In this document: positions 28,835 through 37,241 of the stretch, in pieces | Layout of the letters: every line of letters starts with the position of its first letter | Position numbering within the stretch: the first letter of the stretch is position 1 | IMG/VR virus record: IMGVR_UViG_3300034280_000679 | Coordinates: 1-40,162 of that record | From: a virus | DNA: 40,162 nucleotides | Strand: one strand, 5' to 3' | Notes under the pieces: generated by a model | Seen by the model: the letters and a program-made list of their open reading frames with translations, nothing else | Told to the model about the DNA's origin: nothing | Databases searched by the model: none | Position numbers and translations under genes: made by a program

Positions 28835-28939
28835 TTACTTATCGTTAAGATAATTACTACACGAATTAAGAATTTTATGCCCCACAACATACAGGACAAA
28901 CATTGCAGATACATACAACATAAAGCCTCCAGTGATCAT
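28835..28939 (-). CDS. 34-residue membrane peptide (tentative)
   Basis: From ATG 28939: MITGGFMLYVSAMFVLYVVG, then a polar tail. ATG 28948 would add three residues. It has one membrane helix, and a promoter-like TTGACA with overlapping palindromes lies just upstream. A leader of about 5 nt is expected. Very short, so chance coding is possible. Confidence 0.35.
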   Translation of the reverse strand: MITGGFMLYVSAMFVLYVVGHKILNSCSNYLNDK

Positions 28940-28950
28940 TTTACACATAC

Positions 28951-29009
28951 TGAGTATCACAATTGTGACATATGTCAAGCTCTAAAAAGTCATAACAAAA
29001 TTCGTTATG
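28951..29009. promoter_or_regulatory. Divergent control region with overlapping palindromes
   Basis: Two perfect 12-bp palindromes overlap by three bases: TCACAATTGTGA (28957-28968) and TGACATATGTCA (28966-28977). They cover the -35 of a minus promoter (TTGACA, 28973-28978; -10 TACTCA). Nearby, CATAAC (28991-28996) pairs with GTTATG (29004-29009) in an inverted repeat. Likely binding sites for dimeric regulators. Confidence 0.5.
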
Positions 29010-29013
29010 GAGG

Positions 29014-29043
29014 TTGACTAAGTGCATTCTTTGAGCATATATT
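29014..29043 (+). promoter_or_regulatory. Promoter for the 29092-29313 gene
   Basis: TTGACT (29014-29019), 18-nt spacer, TATATT (29038-29043), leading to a ~40-nt leader with GGAG 8 nt before the ATG. Confidence 0.55.
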
Positions 29044-29091
29044 TAACAACGGCTAGAAGCCATCAAACCACTAGAACACGGAGTTACACAC

Positions 29092-29313
29092 ATGAGTGAG
29101 TATCAAAAGATTATTTCCAGCGGAAAAAGCAATAGAGGGCGCAAGCCACTTCCCGCAGACGAAAAGGCACGTCGTGCCGAAATCCAAAAGGAACAGAATC
29201 GGAAGCGCTCCGAGGCCCGTCGTCGCGCCGCGCTCGTCCTCCAACATCGTCATGCTGACGAATTTGAAGAACTCTACAAGTCGGAGTTCACGACCATGAT
29301 GAACTCTAAGTAA
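29092..29313 (+). CDS. Small basic protein with AT-hook-like motif
   Basis: 73 residues: MSEYQKIISSGKSNRGRKPL, then PADEKARRAEIQKEQNRKRS and EARRRAALVLQHRHADEFEE. The R-G-R-K-P stretch (about 16-20) resembles an AT-hook that grips the minor groove; the rest is a long basic helix with an acidic end. A DNA-binding role is likely but unproven. GGAG precedes the ATG. Own promoter, and a strong terminator 18 nt past its stop: a single-gene unit. Confidence 0.75.
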   Translation: MSEYQKIISSGKSNRGRKPLPADEKARRAEIQKEQNRKRSEARRRAALVLQHRHADEFEELYKSEFTTMMNSK

Positions 29314-29331
29314 GAGTTTAAAAAAGAAAAG

Positions 29332-29361
29332 ACCCTCAGCTCGCCGCTGGGGGTTTTTTTT
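29332..29361 (+). terminator. Intrinsic terminator
   Basis: ACCCTCAGC pairs with GCTGGGGGT (9 bp, one G-U) across a TCGCC loop, followed by seven to eight T. It directly abuts the tRNA-like element at 29362. Confidence 0.9.
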
Positions 29362-29438
29362 ACCCCTGTATCCCCTCACTCTTATAAAGTGTAGAAAGGG
29401 TAGTTGGTGACACGTGGGTTCAAGTCCCATCAGGGGTA
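29362..29438 (+). tRNA. Aberrant tRNA-like element, possible anticodon UAU
   Basis: Acceptor ACCCCTG (29362-29368) pairs perfectly with CAGGGGT (29431-29437). The T arm GTGGG-TTCAAGT-CCCAT is canonical. However, there is no normal D arm. CACT-CTTATAA-AGTG (29377-29391) makes an anticodon-like hairpin with TAT, only 8 nt after the acceptor, and a 22-nt segment separates it from the T arm. It may be a degenerate tRNA-Ile, a pseudo-tRNA, or a processing signal. Confidence 0.45.
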
Positions 29439-29440
29439 CT

Positions 29441-29659
29441 ATGAAGCATATTATTCATGTACATCAGCAAAAGATTCGCAAGGGCCTTGACGCAATAATT
29501 GATCGCACATACAAGGGATCCAAGCACTACAGAAGGCTTGATATTGTCTGTCCTTCTTGCAATTGCGTAGCAGCAACAGTTGTACAGAGCGACACTCCAG
29601 ACTCGTGCGGTGCTCGCGTTTGGATTGAGGCATCTGGGACTAATCCAACTAGTATCTGA
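29441..29659 (+). CDS. Conserved phage-type small protein after a tRNA-like element
   Basis: 72 residues from ATG 29441, only 2 nt past the tRNA-like element; AGGGG of that element could also serve as a ribosome site. Begins MKHIIHVHQQKIRKGLDAII, then VCPSCNCVAATVVQSDTPDS and CGARVWIEASGT. The 'HVHQQ.IRKGL.A.I' start and '(A)RVWI' end are features I recall from uncharacterised phage proteins. C-x-x-C-x-C may bind metal. Function unknown. Confidence 0.75.
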   Translation: MKHIIHVHQQKIRKGLDAIIDRTYKGSKHYRRLDIVCPSCNCVAATVVQSDTPDSCGARVWIEASGTNPTSI

Positions 29660-29666
29660 TTAATTC

Positions 29667-30122
<456 letters not shown>

Positions 30123-30195
30123 AGTCTGCCAACACTATATGCTGACAATCATAGCCACAACCTTAAAAACCGTATTTTTTTGGTATTATCCAATT

Positions 30196-30372
30196 ATGGG
30201 AAAGAAAAAGAAATCAGGCGGAGTTAGATCTGGGTCTAGGACAAGGATAAACCCTTTGACTGGCCAAGTTGAGACAGTAACTGGAACTAAAGCAGGTAAA
30301 AAGCGTACGCGTTTGCCTTTTGATGACAAACTAAGAACTCATGACTTGGATCAGCAGAAAAAAAAGCGCTAA
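30196..30372 (+). CDS. Small very basic protein
   Basis: 58 residues: MGKKKKSGGVRSGSRTRINP, then LTGQVETVTGTKAGKKRTRL and a KKKR end. About a third of residues are K or R; likely nucleic-acid binding. TATTAT lies exactly 6 nt before the ATG, so the mRNA is probably leaderless. Function unknown. Confidence 0.65.
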   Translation: MGKKKKSGGVRSGSRTRINPLTGQVETVTGTKAGKKRTRLPFDDKLRTHDLDQQKKKR

Positions 30373-30382
30373 CATTTATGGC

Positions 30383-30535
30383 ATGTTCAAAACACCGCAA
30401 ATGTGGAGGCCAGCGCGCCGAGGTATGGCAGGTCTAGCTATTGTGGCTATAGTTTCTTTCGCATCCTGGGTGACAGGATTTATTATGTTTTTGGCACTCG
30501 CTTTTTACAGCTACTGGAGAAGCACGAAGGACTAA
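30383..30535 (+). CDS. Small membrane protein
   Basis: 50 residues from ATG 30383; the frame is open upstream but the first 14 codons overlap the previous gene. Begins MFKTPQMWRPARRGMAGLAI, then VAIVSFASWVTGFIMFLALA and FYSYWRSTKD: two hydrophobic helices with basic ends. May be holin-like, unproven. Ends 4 bases inside the convergent coiled-coil gene. Confidence 0.6.
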   Translation: MFKTPQMWRPARRGMAGLAIVAIVSFASWVTGFIMFLALAFYSYWRSTKD

Positions 30536-30714
30536 CCGTTAACCATTTGTGACACAGAAGGGGTGCAAGAGCTAATAGTGCCACCCCTGATATGCACGAC
30601 GTCACTCACTCTGCTTGTGCTTTTAGTTTGGCTAACAAGCAGCTCTATTGATTTTTCAATATTTGATAAGCGCTGGTTGATGTGTGCGATCTGAATTTCA
30701 AGCGATTGATCCAT
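30532..30714 (-). CDS. Small coiled-coil protein
   Basis: 60 residues: MDQSLEIQIAHINQRLSNIE, then KSIELLVSQTKSTSRVSDVV and a serine-rich tail. The first 30 residues have a clean heptad (I..I...L..I..S..LL). GGAGG lies 5-6 nt before the ATG. Convergent with the membrane gene. Function unknown. Confidence 0.7.
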   Translation of the reverse strand: MDQSLEIQIAHINQRLSNIEKSIELLVSQTKSTSRVSDVVHIRGGTISSCTPSVSQMVNG

Positions 30715-30798
30715 AGTTGCCTCCGTACAAAGATTTTAACAAGTATTGCACATATTTTACCAAAAACGCAAAAAGCTTAGATACTCTCACAAAATAAG

Positions 30799-30833
30799 AA
30801 ACCCCCCGCCTTCAAAACAAGGACGGGGGGTTT
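30799..30833. terminator. Bidirectional-type terminator hairpin
   Basis: AAACCCCCCGCCTT with AAGGACGGGGGGTTT (one bulge), T-rich on the minus side (GGGTTTCTTATTTT). It ends the AspH-type gene 30878-31405. Confidence 0.75.
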
Positions 30834-30877
30834 CCTAGATTAGCCCTAAGGTAGGCATGTATTGATTATCTCACATT

Positions 30878-31405
30878 TTAAATTACATCTATGATTAGGT
30901 GAACCCTGTCTTCGTCGCCTTTGTTTTCTACGCTGTGATATCTATTGGTATTGTCTATAATCCAAATCTGTCCTGCTTTTAGATTCAGGGATTCTTCTCC
31001 TACGCTGAATATGCAAAACGGGTTTGTTATCACTGGTACGTGTATGCGGTGCGTTTTGGCCGTCAATGGGCCCCTGTCCCTGTGTCTAGGAATAACAGTT
31101 CCAGCTTTTAACCTTGTAAGCATTGCCTGCTTGACGCTTGCTTCGCCAATTTTTTCTACTGCAGACATAATAGCCTTGTCAACATACGGACTGAACTGTT
31201 GATACTTTTCATGCTGGATGCCAGAGTTGAGTCTGTGTTTGGTGTCGTAAATCAAAGGGATTGTGTTGGTGTTTGCTGCTGCTGCACCTATTTTACGGTC
31301 TTCATATTTTAACCAATCCTCGTTTTTCAAGGATAAGACATCACGAGAAAGTTCATTGAACGATGGCATATGTCCTAAAAACGTAAACGCTTTATTTTCT
31401 TTCAT
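30878..31405 (-). CDS. Aspartyl/asparaginyl beta-hydroxylase-like dioxygenase
   Basis: 175 residues from ATG 31405; the frame is open to 31435. The C-terminal half is AspH-like: IPRHRDRGPLTAKTHRIHVP (H-x-D iron ligands), VITNPFCIFSVGEESLNLKA, GQIWIIDNTNRYHSVENKGD and DRVHLIIDVI. H, D and the later H bind Fe(II), and the final arginine binds 2-oxoglutarate. The family hydroxylates protein side chains or peptides. In a phage it may modify host or virion protein. N-terminal ~60 residues are unrelated. Closed by the terminator at 30799. Confidence 0.85.
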   Translation of the reverse strand: MKENKAFTFLGHMPSFNELSRDVLSLKNEDWLKYEDRKIGAAAANTNTIPLIYDTKHRLNSGIQHEKYQQFSPYVDKAIMSAVEKIGEASVKQAMLTRLKAGTVIPRHRDRGPLTAKTHRIHVPVITNPFCIFSVGEESLNLKAGQIWIIDNTNRYHSVENKGDEDRVHLIIDVI

Positions 31406-31479
31406 GCTCAATCTTTTTTTGGAGCGTCTATGCAACTTCCCTCTGTTTCAGGCTCAGTTGCTTTACTAATCAATCTTTT

Positions 31480-31932
31480 TTAGCTACGTTTTTTATTCTG
31501 TTTACTGCTTGTGATGGGTCCACCAGTCACCCACGCTCTGCATGTTCTTTGAGCGGCACACTTGAAGTCAAATGCTTCGCAATAACCTAATTCCCCTGCG
31601 GAATCAATCGCACCCCATTCATCCGCACGCTCACCACTAGTTATGCCAGTCTTGATGCACGACTTCATTTCAGGAGTAACAATAAACATGACGCAGTTGC
31701 CACATCTTTGCTTCTTTGCGGATGCAATATCTACATCCCATTCTTTTGCAATGTCTTTCCAGTAATCACTGTTTGATTCTGCTGGATTGAGCGGACCATA
31801 CATCGCTGTTTTTATTGCGTTACCTCTATTTTTGAGGTTTACAGCAATATCCTTAGTCGCTTTTGGACAAGAGTCTGCTGCTTTAATATCAAAAGACACT
31901 TGTTGATTAATGATTAGTTCAGTGAATTTCAT
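31480..31932 (-). CDS. Cysteine-rich conserved phage protein
   Basis: 150 residues. Core: ATKDIAVNLKNRGNAIKTAM, YGPLNPAESNSDYW, KKQRCGNCVMFIVTPEMKSC, ELGYCEAFDFKCAAQRTCRA then WVTGGP. Six cysteines in an ordered array (C-x-x-C, C, C, C, C) could hold iron-sulfur or zinc. I know this 'YGPLNP...W...A..W......KKQRCGNC' protein from phage genomes as uncharacterised. TACTGT lies 5 nt before the ATG, so it may be leaderless. It follows the capsid terminator, so it is a separate unit. Confidence 0.85.
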   Translation of the reverse strand: MKFTELIINQQVSFDIKAADSCPKATKDIAVNLKNRGNAIKTAMYGPLNPAESNSDYWKDIAKEWDVDIASAKKQRCGNCVMFIVTPEMKSCIKTGITSGERADEWGAIDSAGELGYCEAFDFKCAAQRTCRAWVTGGPITSSKQNKKRS

Positions 31933-31958
31933 ATCTAACAGTATCTCATAAATGCAAA

Positions 31959-31992
31959 AACCCCGCCCACCCCCGAAGGTGTGAGCGGGGTT
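31959..31992 (-). terminator. Terminator after the major capsid gene
   Basis: On the minus strand AACCCCGC...GCGGGGTT closes a hairpin with an inner CACC/GGTG part and a mismatch, followed by TTTTTGC. It lies 15 nt past the capsid stop. Confidence 0.75.
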
Positions 31993-32006
31993 CCGCTTCG
32001 TTGTTA

Positions 32007-33317
32007 CTAGGCTTCTGGAGCGCTGTCAAATGTAACGCTGACAAATGCTTCTGGGCGCTTGACTGCGAGAGCCAGTCTCTGCTCCGCAAGGATAACGATA
32101 GCGTTGCGGACGAAGAAGTCTGCATGCTGTTCGCTCACACGGATTGAGGCTTGCTCGCGGTCATACAGCTGAGCACCGGTGCCGAAGGCGCCGACGAGAG
32201 CTGTGCCCTCTGGCATTGCTGGGGTGTCAATGACTGGGATTCTCCACAGCTTCGGCTCGCCACCCATGGCAACCGAAACAGCGATGAGGTACTGGCCGTT
32301 GAGATCCTTGGTGAGCTCGATGTCTTCCCAGTCGTTCGGGTTAAGAACGATACCGGTTGGCTCGTAGTAAGCGAGCAACGACAGCGTAGCTGCACGACGG
32401 AGTGCATCTGCCTTTGTGTCTGGCACTGGAGTTGATGCGCCATCTGACCAATCGTAGGTCTGGATGCCAGATGTTTGGAGCACACCAAGCAAGTTTTCAC
32501 CTACGCCGTCACCATTGAGGATTTGATCATCCTCCTGAAGGCGCAGGCCGTACATGAGCTCATTGTCAATGATTGAGCGGAGCTGTGGCTCGTCAGCAAG
32601 GACGTTGCGGTGAGCAGCTTCCCAGTGAGCGAGTGTACGTACAGGAGCCTGCTCACCAACGAAGGTGAACGATGACTGCGGTTTGGCTTGGAATGATCCG
32701 TTACCTGCGGCACGCTCTGCAACTGCAGCTGCGTTGTTGGAGAACCCCGTCATACGGAAGTACTCAATAACTGCAGCTGTCGTGGTACGAGCTGGGAACA
32801 GGTCACGCACACGACGTGTACGCATCGGTGGGATGACAATCGGATCACGCTGAATGGTGCCGAATGAGCCAGGTGTGCCGGATGGAAGCGCCGAGTAAAT
32901 ATCTTTAACTCCGTAAGAGGTGATATTTGAAGCGTTCAAAACGAACGGTGCTGGCATGTTTGCGCCATTCTTGCCACCATTGAGTGATTTAAACTCTGGT
33001 GAATCTACGAATGCTTGACCGACAGACTGTCTTTGAACTGGTGCAAAAGACTGACTAGCAGCAAAAGAGGCAGCTGCTGAATCGCCAGCAGGCTGCGAGC
33101 CCCACTCGTCAACCTTCTTCATTTGCTCAAGACCCTCGATGAGGCTCTTGATTTCGCGGATGTCTGACATGTTGTGGTCAAATGCTGACTTCTGATCAGC
33201 ATTAACGATAACGGTGCCATCTTCTACGCGGAATGAATCGGCAATTTGCTTATTCTCCGCCATTTTTGAACGAAGTGCGCCTTGAAGCTCACTTAGTCTT
33301 GATTCGTCAAAAGACAT
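32007..33317 (-). CDS. Major capsid protein (HK97 fold)
   Basis: 436 residues from ATG 33317 (GGGAG 6 nt upstream); the frame is open to 33407. The first ~100 residues are helical and charged (MSFDESRLSELQGALRSKMA) like a scaffold-type delta domain. The body has HK97 hallmarks: IVIPPMRTRRVRDLFPARTT, then FVGEQAPVRTLAHWEAAHRN, IIDNELMYGLRLQEDDQILN, GDGVGENLLGVLQ and a C-terminal DFFVRNAIVILAEQRLALAV. It builds the capsid shell. It is the last gene of a minus-strand structural run and ends at a terminator. No protease gene is adjacent. Confidence 0.93.
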   Translation of the reverse strand: MSFDESRLSELQGALRSKMAENKQIADSFRVEDGTVIVNADQKSAFDHNMSDIREIKSLIEGLEQMKKVDEWGSQPAGDSAAASFAASQSFAPVQRQSVGQAFVDSPEFKSLNGGKNGANMPAPFVLNASNITSYGVKDIYSALPSGTPGSFGTIQRDPIVIPPMRTRRVRDLFPARTTTAAVIEYFRMTGFSNNAAAVAERAAGNGSFQAKPQSSFTFVGEQAPVRTLAHWEAAHRNVLADEPQLRSIIDNELMYGLRLQEDDQILNGDGVGENLLGVLQTSGIQTYDWSDGASTPVPDTKADALRRAATLSLLAYYEPTGIVLNPNDWEDIELTKDLNGQYLIAVSVAMGGEPKLWRIPVIDTPAMPEGTALVGAFGTGAQLYDREQASIRVSEQHADFFVRNAIVILAEQRLALAVKRPEAFVSVTFDSAPEA

Positions 33318-33450
33318 TTCTTTCTCCCTTGAGAAAAATTCTTGGATAGGTATTTTGAACAACACAGGCGGCTTAGGTAAGCACCCAGCCCTTACGTCAA
33401 ATAACAATCTAACAGACTTTATATAGTCCGTAGTGAAAGGTAATAGATAT

Positions 33451-33639
33451 TTATGATGGGAATTCTATAATTTGACCAGATTTTTCTGCTTCGTCAATCA
33501 AAATCAATGCTTCTTTGAGTATTTGACGATTTTTAGGAGTATCTGGTACTTCAACTTCTTCAAGCGTGTCATCAAACATTGCAGCCATCAATATTTGCTG
33601 GTAGGTGTTGAAATCAACTTCTGATTTTTGATCTTTCAT
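33451..33639 (-). CDS. Small acidic protein between structural genes
   Basis: 62 residues: MKDQKSEVDFNTYQQILMAA, then MFDDTLEEVEVPDTPKNRQI and a helical, acidic end LIDEAEKSGQIIEF. Its ATG overlaps the stop of the 1200-residue gene (ATGA) with GAGGAACC before it, so it is coupled to that gene. No motif. A structural accessory or scaffold is possible. Confidence 0.7.
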   Translation of the reverse strand: MKDQKSEVDFNTYQQILMAAMFDDTLEEVEVPDTPKNRQILKEALILIDEAEKSGQIIEFPS

Positions 33640-36600
33640 GGTTCCTCACCTATGCGCATTGTGGTGTTTAGGTTACTAGTGCTTAGGTACTGTTTTGCAC
33701 GATCATCAAAGATTTCCACAACCCAATTGCCATTCGGGCTCATGGCCTTGCGTGCTAGCAGAACTGGGTCACCGTCTGAATCATTAGCCCATAGGCTGAA
33801 CTCATTAAAGTTACTCATTTCCATAGGCATAATAGTTCGGAGATTTGCTTGAATTATGTCTACGTACTCCTCTGGTACCGACCTTCCAGTTTCTTGCTTT
33901 CTGTTTCGTATACGCGATAGCAAAACATCCCTATCACCAACAAAATAGTGCGCTTCAATTTTATATCCAGCACGACTCAGCTTGCCTAAAGTGTCCGGAT
34001 CGTTATTGAATTGACCACTTGAGTCAAAGACAATATCAAGCTCTTTTCTAATGGCTTCCGAGATGGTTGCGAATGCAATGTTTTGAGATTCCGTATGCGT
34101 TGCACCAGCAGCTGATGAGCTTCCTCTTGATATATACCCGTTGTACTCAGGTATTAATTGCTTCATTTCGTCAATGTCAACATGAGCTGCTTCACGACGA
34201 GAAGGAATTCTCCCATCAAAGCCATTAAGGCGTTGGGTTGTTTTTCCAGAACCAGGGGCACCGCCAATGATAATCGCACGCTTTCTTAGCGTTGTCGGGT
34301 CGGTGCTATCTCTTCTCTTTGTTACATAGTCAGTTATGCCACGCATAATTTTACGCCATACATTGTCGTAGCGCGAATCAGTAACTTTTCTTCCTCCAGC
34401 GCTATACTTTCCCATAGTGTGCTGACCACTCTGGTAGTCGCGCTCACCGAAGGTGCTAGGCATTCTCTTTGGAATGTCAAGCATGTCATTGAGTTTGTAA
34501 GACGGCTGTGCTTGCATAGATCCAGATGGCCGACGTCCAGATGGTGTGACTATTGAACCCTTTGGAACAGAACCACCGATTTTATCTAGGTACGCTAGTG
34601 CGTTAATTTCTACAGGTGTAATTGACGATGTGCGCGTTTTTGCAGTTGATGCCATTGGCTTGCTTGAGTAGTTACGCGTAGACATTGCACCAGATATAAA
34701 TCTGCGATACATGGGGTTATTAAGAAGTGCTTGATCTTGTGCTTTTCTAGCCTGAATAGCTTTTCTGTATTCAGTTGGCGACAGTGCCCTAACCGCACCA
34801 TCTGCTCGTTCCTCTGCGCGCTTGCGCATCTCCTCAAGCTTTGTCTTTTCGTCCCTTAGCCTGTCAACTTTGGTATCTAGGCCATGGAACAAACCCCTTG
34901 TGCCACTACCAACTTCCGCATACTCATCAAGTTGCTGAATTAACTTCATAAATGTCGGGTTAGTGTCTACTGCCCACTGATACATCCTGAAAGCAAAATC
35001 TTCTGACGACTCCTCATCTCTACGGACTGGTTTTGTATCGTAGAGCCAAGATCCAAGAACCATTGCTCGCGTGTATGCACGACGCGAAGCTTGATATTCA
35101 GCAGATGCTTGATTGCGAGCATTTTTTACCCGATCAAGCTTCCTATTTAAGCGACGGATCTTTTCATCAATTGCCTTGATTGAGCGAGGAACGGTTGCTC
35201 CTAGAGCGTCAATCTCGGCATCAATCTCGGCATTTGCCTTGTTCGCCTCATATGCATCACGGCGCTTGATCCATGAACGCTCAGCTGCATTTATTGCACG
35301 TTCAACGTCATCCTCGTCCATTCCGGACTCTTGTCCAGCTTTCAGCAAGGCACTGCGCAGGATGCTACGTGGTGTTGAGTACTCATCAGCAAGCTCTTGT
35401 AACCAAACATCTTCAGATGTAAATTGATTCCACAGTTCTGCTCGCTTTTGTTGTGATTCCTTTGACTTTCCGTACCACGTACTTCTTAGCTGCTTACGCT
35501 TTTCTTGGCTTGTAGCAATATCGTCTGAGATGTCGTCCCATGTTCGGTTATCATCGTCAAGATCGCTATCAATGGCTGCCAACATTTTGTCCCAGTCAAT
35601 TGAATCTGGATCTTTTAATTCCGGTGGCTCTGGTGCGTATCTGCTTGGCTGATCCTCTATCCACTCACTCTCAACCCATGTTGGGTTGGCAAATGGTGAG
35701 TCTTTCCAAATATCATATGAATTAATTGCGTCATCAAAGAATGATTCATCGTCTTTGGCGGCTTGCTCGACTGAGTCAATTAGCTCTTCATAAGCACGCT
35801 CGTACTCATCCTCAACCAAGCGATCCAAGGCATCGTCCCACGGATCTTGATCAGGGCTTGGTGGAGGCGTCACCGACATTGCTCCAGCTATGCGACGCTT
35901 GGACATTGAGCCACTGATATTTTTGTTTTTTCGTGGTTCGCGCAAGTCTTCGTCTTCGTACCGAGCTGCAACTTCATCACCAAATGATTGAGCAACAATG
36001 GAGCGCAATGCGTTCTTGTCTTCGTCGCTGAGGTCATATATTGCTGCAAGTTTTGAAAAGCTATCAAAGTCTTCAGGAAGATTTAGTTGACCAGTTTGTG
36101 GATCAAGGAATCCAGAACGTAACTCGTTTATTATTCCATAAAGCTTTGAGGTTTGTGCTTTTTGTTGCTCTGGAGTTAACGCATCTGCACCATCAGGATT
36201 ATCAATCCTTCTGAGACTTGCTCGCATTTCTTCAGGCGTAGCGCTCAATATTTCTTTGGGTGATCTAAAACCAAATACTGCCTCCAACCTAGAAGCAGGA
36301 AGACTTTCAAGTTTTTCAGACGACACAAGACCAATAGCTTCAAATTGGCTTTCTATGTTTTTGAGTTTTCTATTGTCGCCTGGTTTGCCGCTAAAAATTG
36401 ACGGCTCATCAATATATGGAGAATGCATCCATATCTCACCCTTTTGTGATTGAGTAATTGTAAAGCCTTGATCAAGTGCTTCACTTACCCATTTGCGAAG
36501 CTTTGGATCTTGAACACGTTTCATTGCTTGGGCGGATGTTTCTGGCTGTGGAGTCGTTCGTGTTCCACGGCGCAGCTGTGCAATATCTTCAACCGTCAAA

Positions 36601-37241
36601 GAACCAGAGACACGGCGAGGCCGTATCGCTGATGGTATTACTCTTGGTGTTGATGGGCGCTCAAATGCTGTTCCCTCTTGTACTAGACCATCTAAGTCAC
36701 CATCAATAGGATTTGGGTTATACGGTTCAGTATTTCTAGATATCCGACGAAGCTTTCTACCTAGTGCCTTAATATCCTGTATTTGATCAGACTTTGAAGA
36801 CCTTTTCTTCCATGGGTGGCCTTCAGGTAGCAAGTCTGAGTCTCCAACGTAACGAAGGTTTGTCGGTTTACCCTTATCAAGCATTTTAAGGAATGCGTTT
36901 ACACGTCCATATGCCCACTGGTTACGAGACATGCCTGGTCTGTGCGAGCCCGAATAAGCACCAGCGCCGCGCCTAAACACCGCCTTTAATGTACCAACGC
37001 TTGCCATGGCGTGTCTTGGCCGGTTAAGCTCAGACATCTTCTTGTTGTGAATACGGACTTTTACCTGCAGTGCTCGGACTATGTCTTGCGATAGATCTAT
37101 ATCTTTTGCGCTTGATACAGAGGACGCTGAACCTCTTTGGTTTTTAGAGGATCCAACGATTCGTTCCGATGGTTTTGATGGGGTTGCGGCTAGGCGATCT
37201 GTTCTAGCTTTGCGCATTTTTTTGTTATTTTTACTCATCAT
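33636..37241 (-). CDS. Large modular virion-region protein with C-terminal zeta-toxin-like kinase
   Basis: 1201 residues from ATG 37241 (ATG 37238 equally good); it overlaps the previous stop. Order: basic N-terminus; RPGMSRNQWAYGRVNAFLKM (about 100-120); a DGDLDGLVQEGTAFERP module (~177-193); acidic helical region (about 460-700) with coiled-coil stretches; C-terminal P-loop kinase at ~985-1190: IIIGGAPGSGKTT, DIDEMKQLIPEYNGYIS, THTESQNIAFATISEAI, DIVFDSSGQF. The last part matches zeta toxins that phosphorylate UDP-sugars. S-G-[AS]-[LM] motifs occur near 210, 440, 452, 845 and 903. A virion or injected role is inferred from context. Confidence 0.8.
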   Translation of the reverse strand: MMSKNNKKMRKARTDRLAATPSKPSERIVGSSKNQRGSASSVSSAKDIDLSQDIVRALQVKVRIHNKKMSELNRPRHAMASVGTLKAVFRRGAGAYSGSHRPGMSRNQWAYGRVNAFLKMLDKGKPTNLRYVGDSDLLPEGHPWKKRSSKSDQIQDIKALGRKLRRISRNTEPYNPNPIDGDLDGLVQEGTAFERPSTPRVIPSAIRPRRVSGSLTVEDIAQLRRGTRTTPQPETSAQAMKRVQDPKLRKWVSEALDQGFTITQSQKGEIWMHSPYIDEPSIFSGKPGDNRKLKNIESQFEAIGLVSSEKLESLPASRLEAVFGFRSPKEILSATPEEMRASLRRIDNPDGADALTPEQQKAQTSKLYGIINELRSGFLDPQTGQLNLPEDFDSFSKLAAIYDLSDEDKNALRSIVAQSFGDEVAARYEDEDLREPRKNKNISGSMSKRRIAGAMSVTPPPSPDQDPWDDALDRLVEDEYERAYEELIDSVEQAAKDDESFFDDAINSYDIWKDSPFANPTWVESEWIEDQPSRYAPEPPELKDPDSIDWDKMLAAIDSDLDDDNRTWDDISDDIATSQEKRKQLRSTWYGKSKESQQKRAELWNQFTSEDVWLQELADEYSTPRSILRSALLKAGQESGMDEDDVERAINAAERSWIKRRDAYEANKANAEIDAEIDALGATVPRSIKAIDEKIRRLNRKLDRVKNARNQASAEYQASRRAYTRAMVLGSWLYDTKPVRRDEESSEDFAFRMYQWAVDTNPTFMKLIQQLDEYAEVGSGTRGLFHGLDTKVDRLRDEKTKLEEMRKRAEERADGAVRALSPTEYRKAIQARKAQDQALLNNPMYRRFISGAMSTRNYSSKPMASTAKTRTSSITPVEINALAYLDKIGGSVPKGSIVTPSGRRPSGSMQAQPSYKLNDMLDIPKRMPSTFGERDYQSGQHTMGKYSAGGRKVTDSRYDNVWRKIMRGITDYVTKRRDSTDPTTLRKRAIIIGGAPGSGKTTQRLNGFDGRIPSRREAAHVDIDEMKQLIPEYNGYISRGSSSAAGATHTESQNIAFATISEAIRKELDIVFDSSGQFNNDPDTLGKLSRAGYKIEAHYFVGDRDVLLSRIRNRKQETGRSVPEEYVDIIQANLRTIMPMEMSNFNEFSLWANDSDGDPVLLARKAMSPNGNWVVEIFDDRAKQYLSTSNLNTTMRIGEEP

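Noticed and set aside
29071-29430. Minus-strand frame of 119 codons
   Set aside because: It crosses a terminator, the AT-hook gene and the tRNA-like element on the other strand, and its FFF run comes from the terminator T-run read in reverse.
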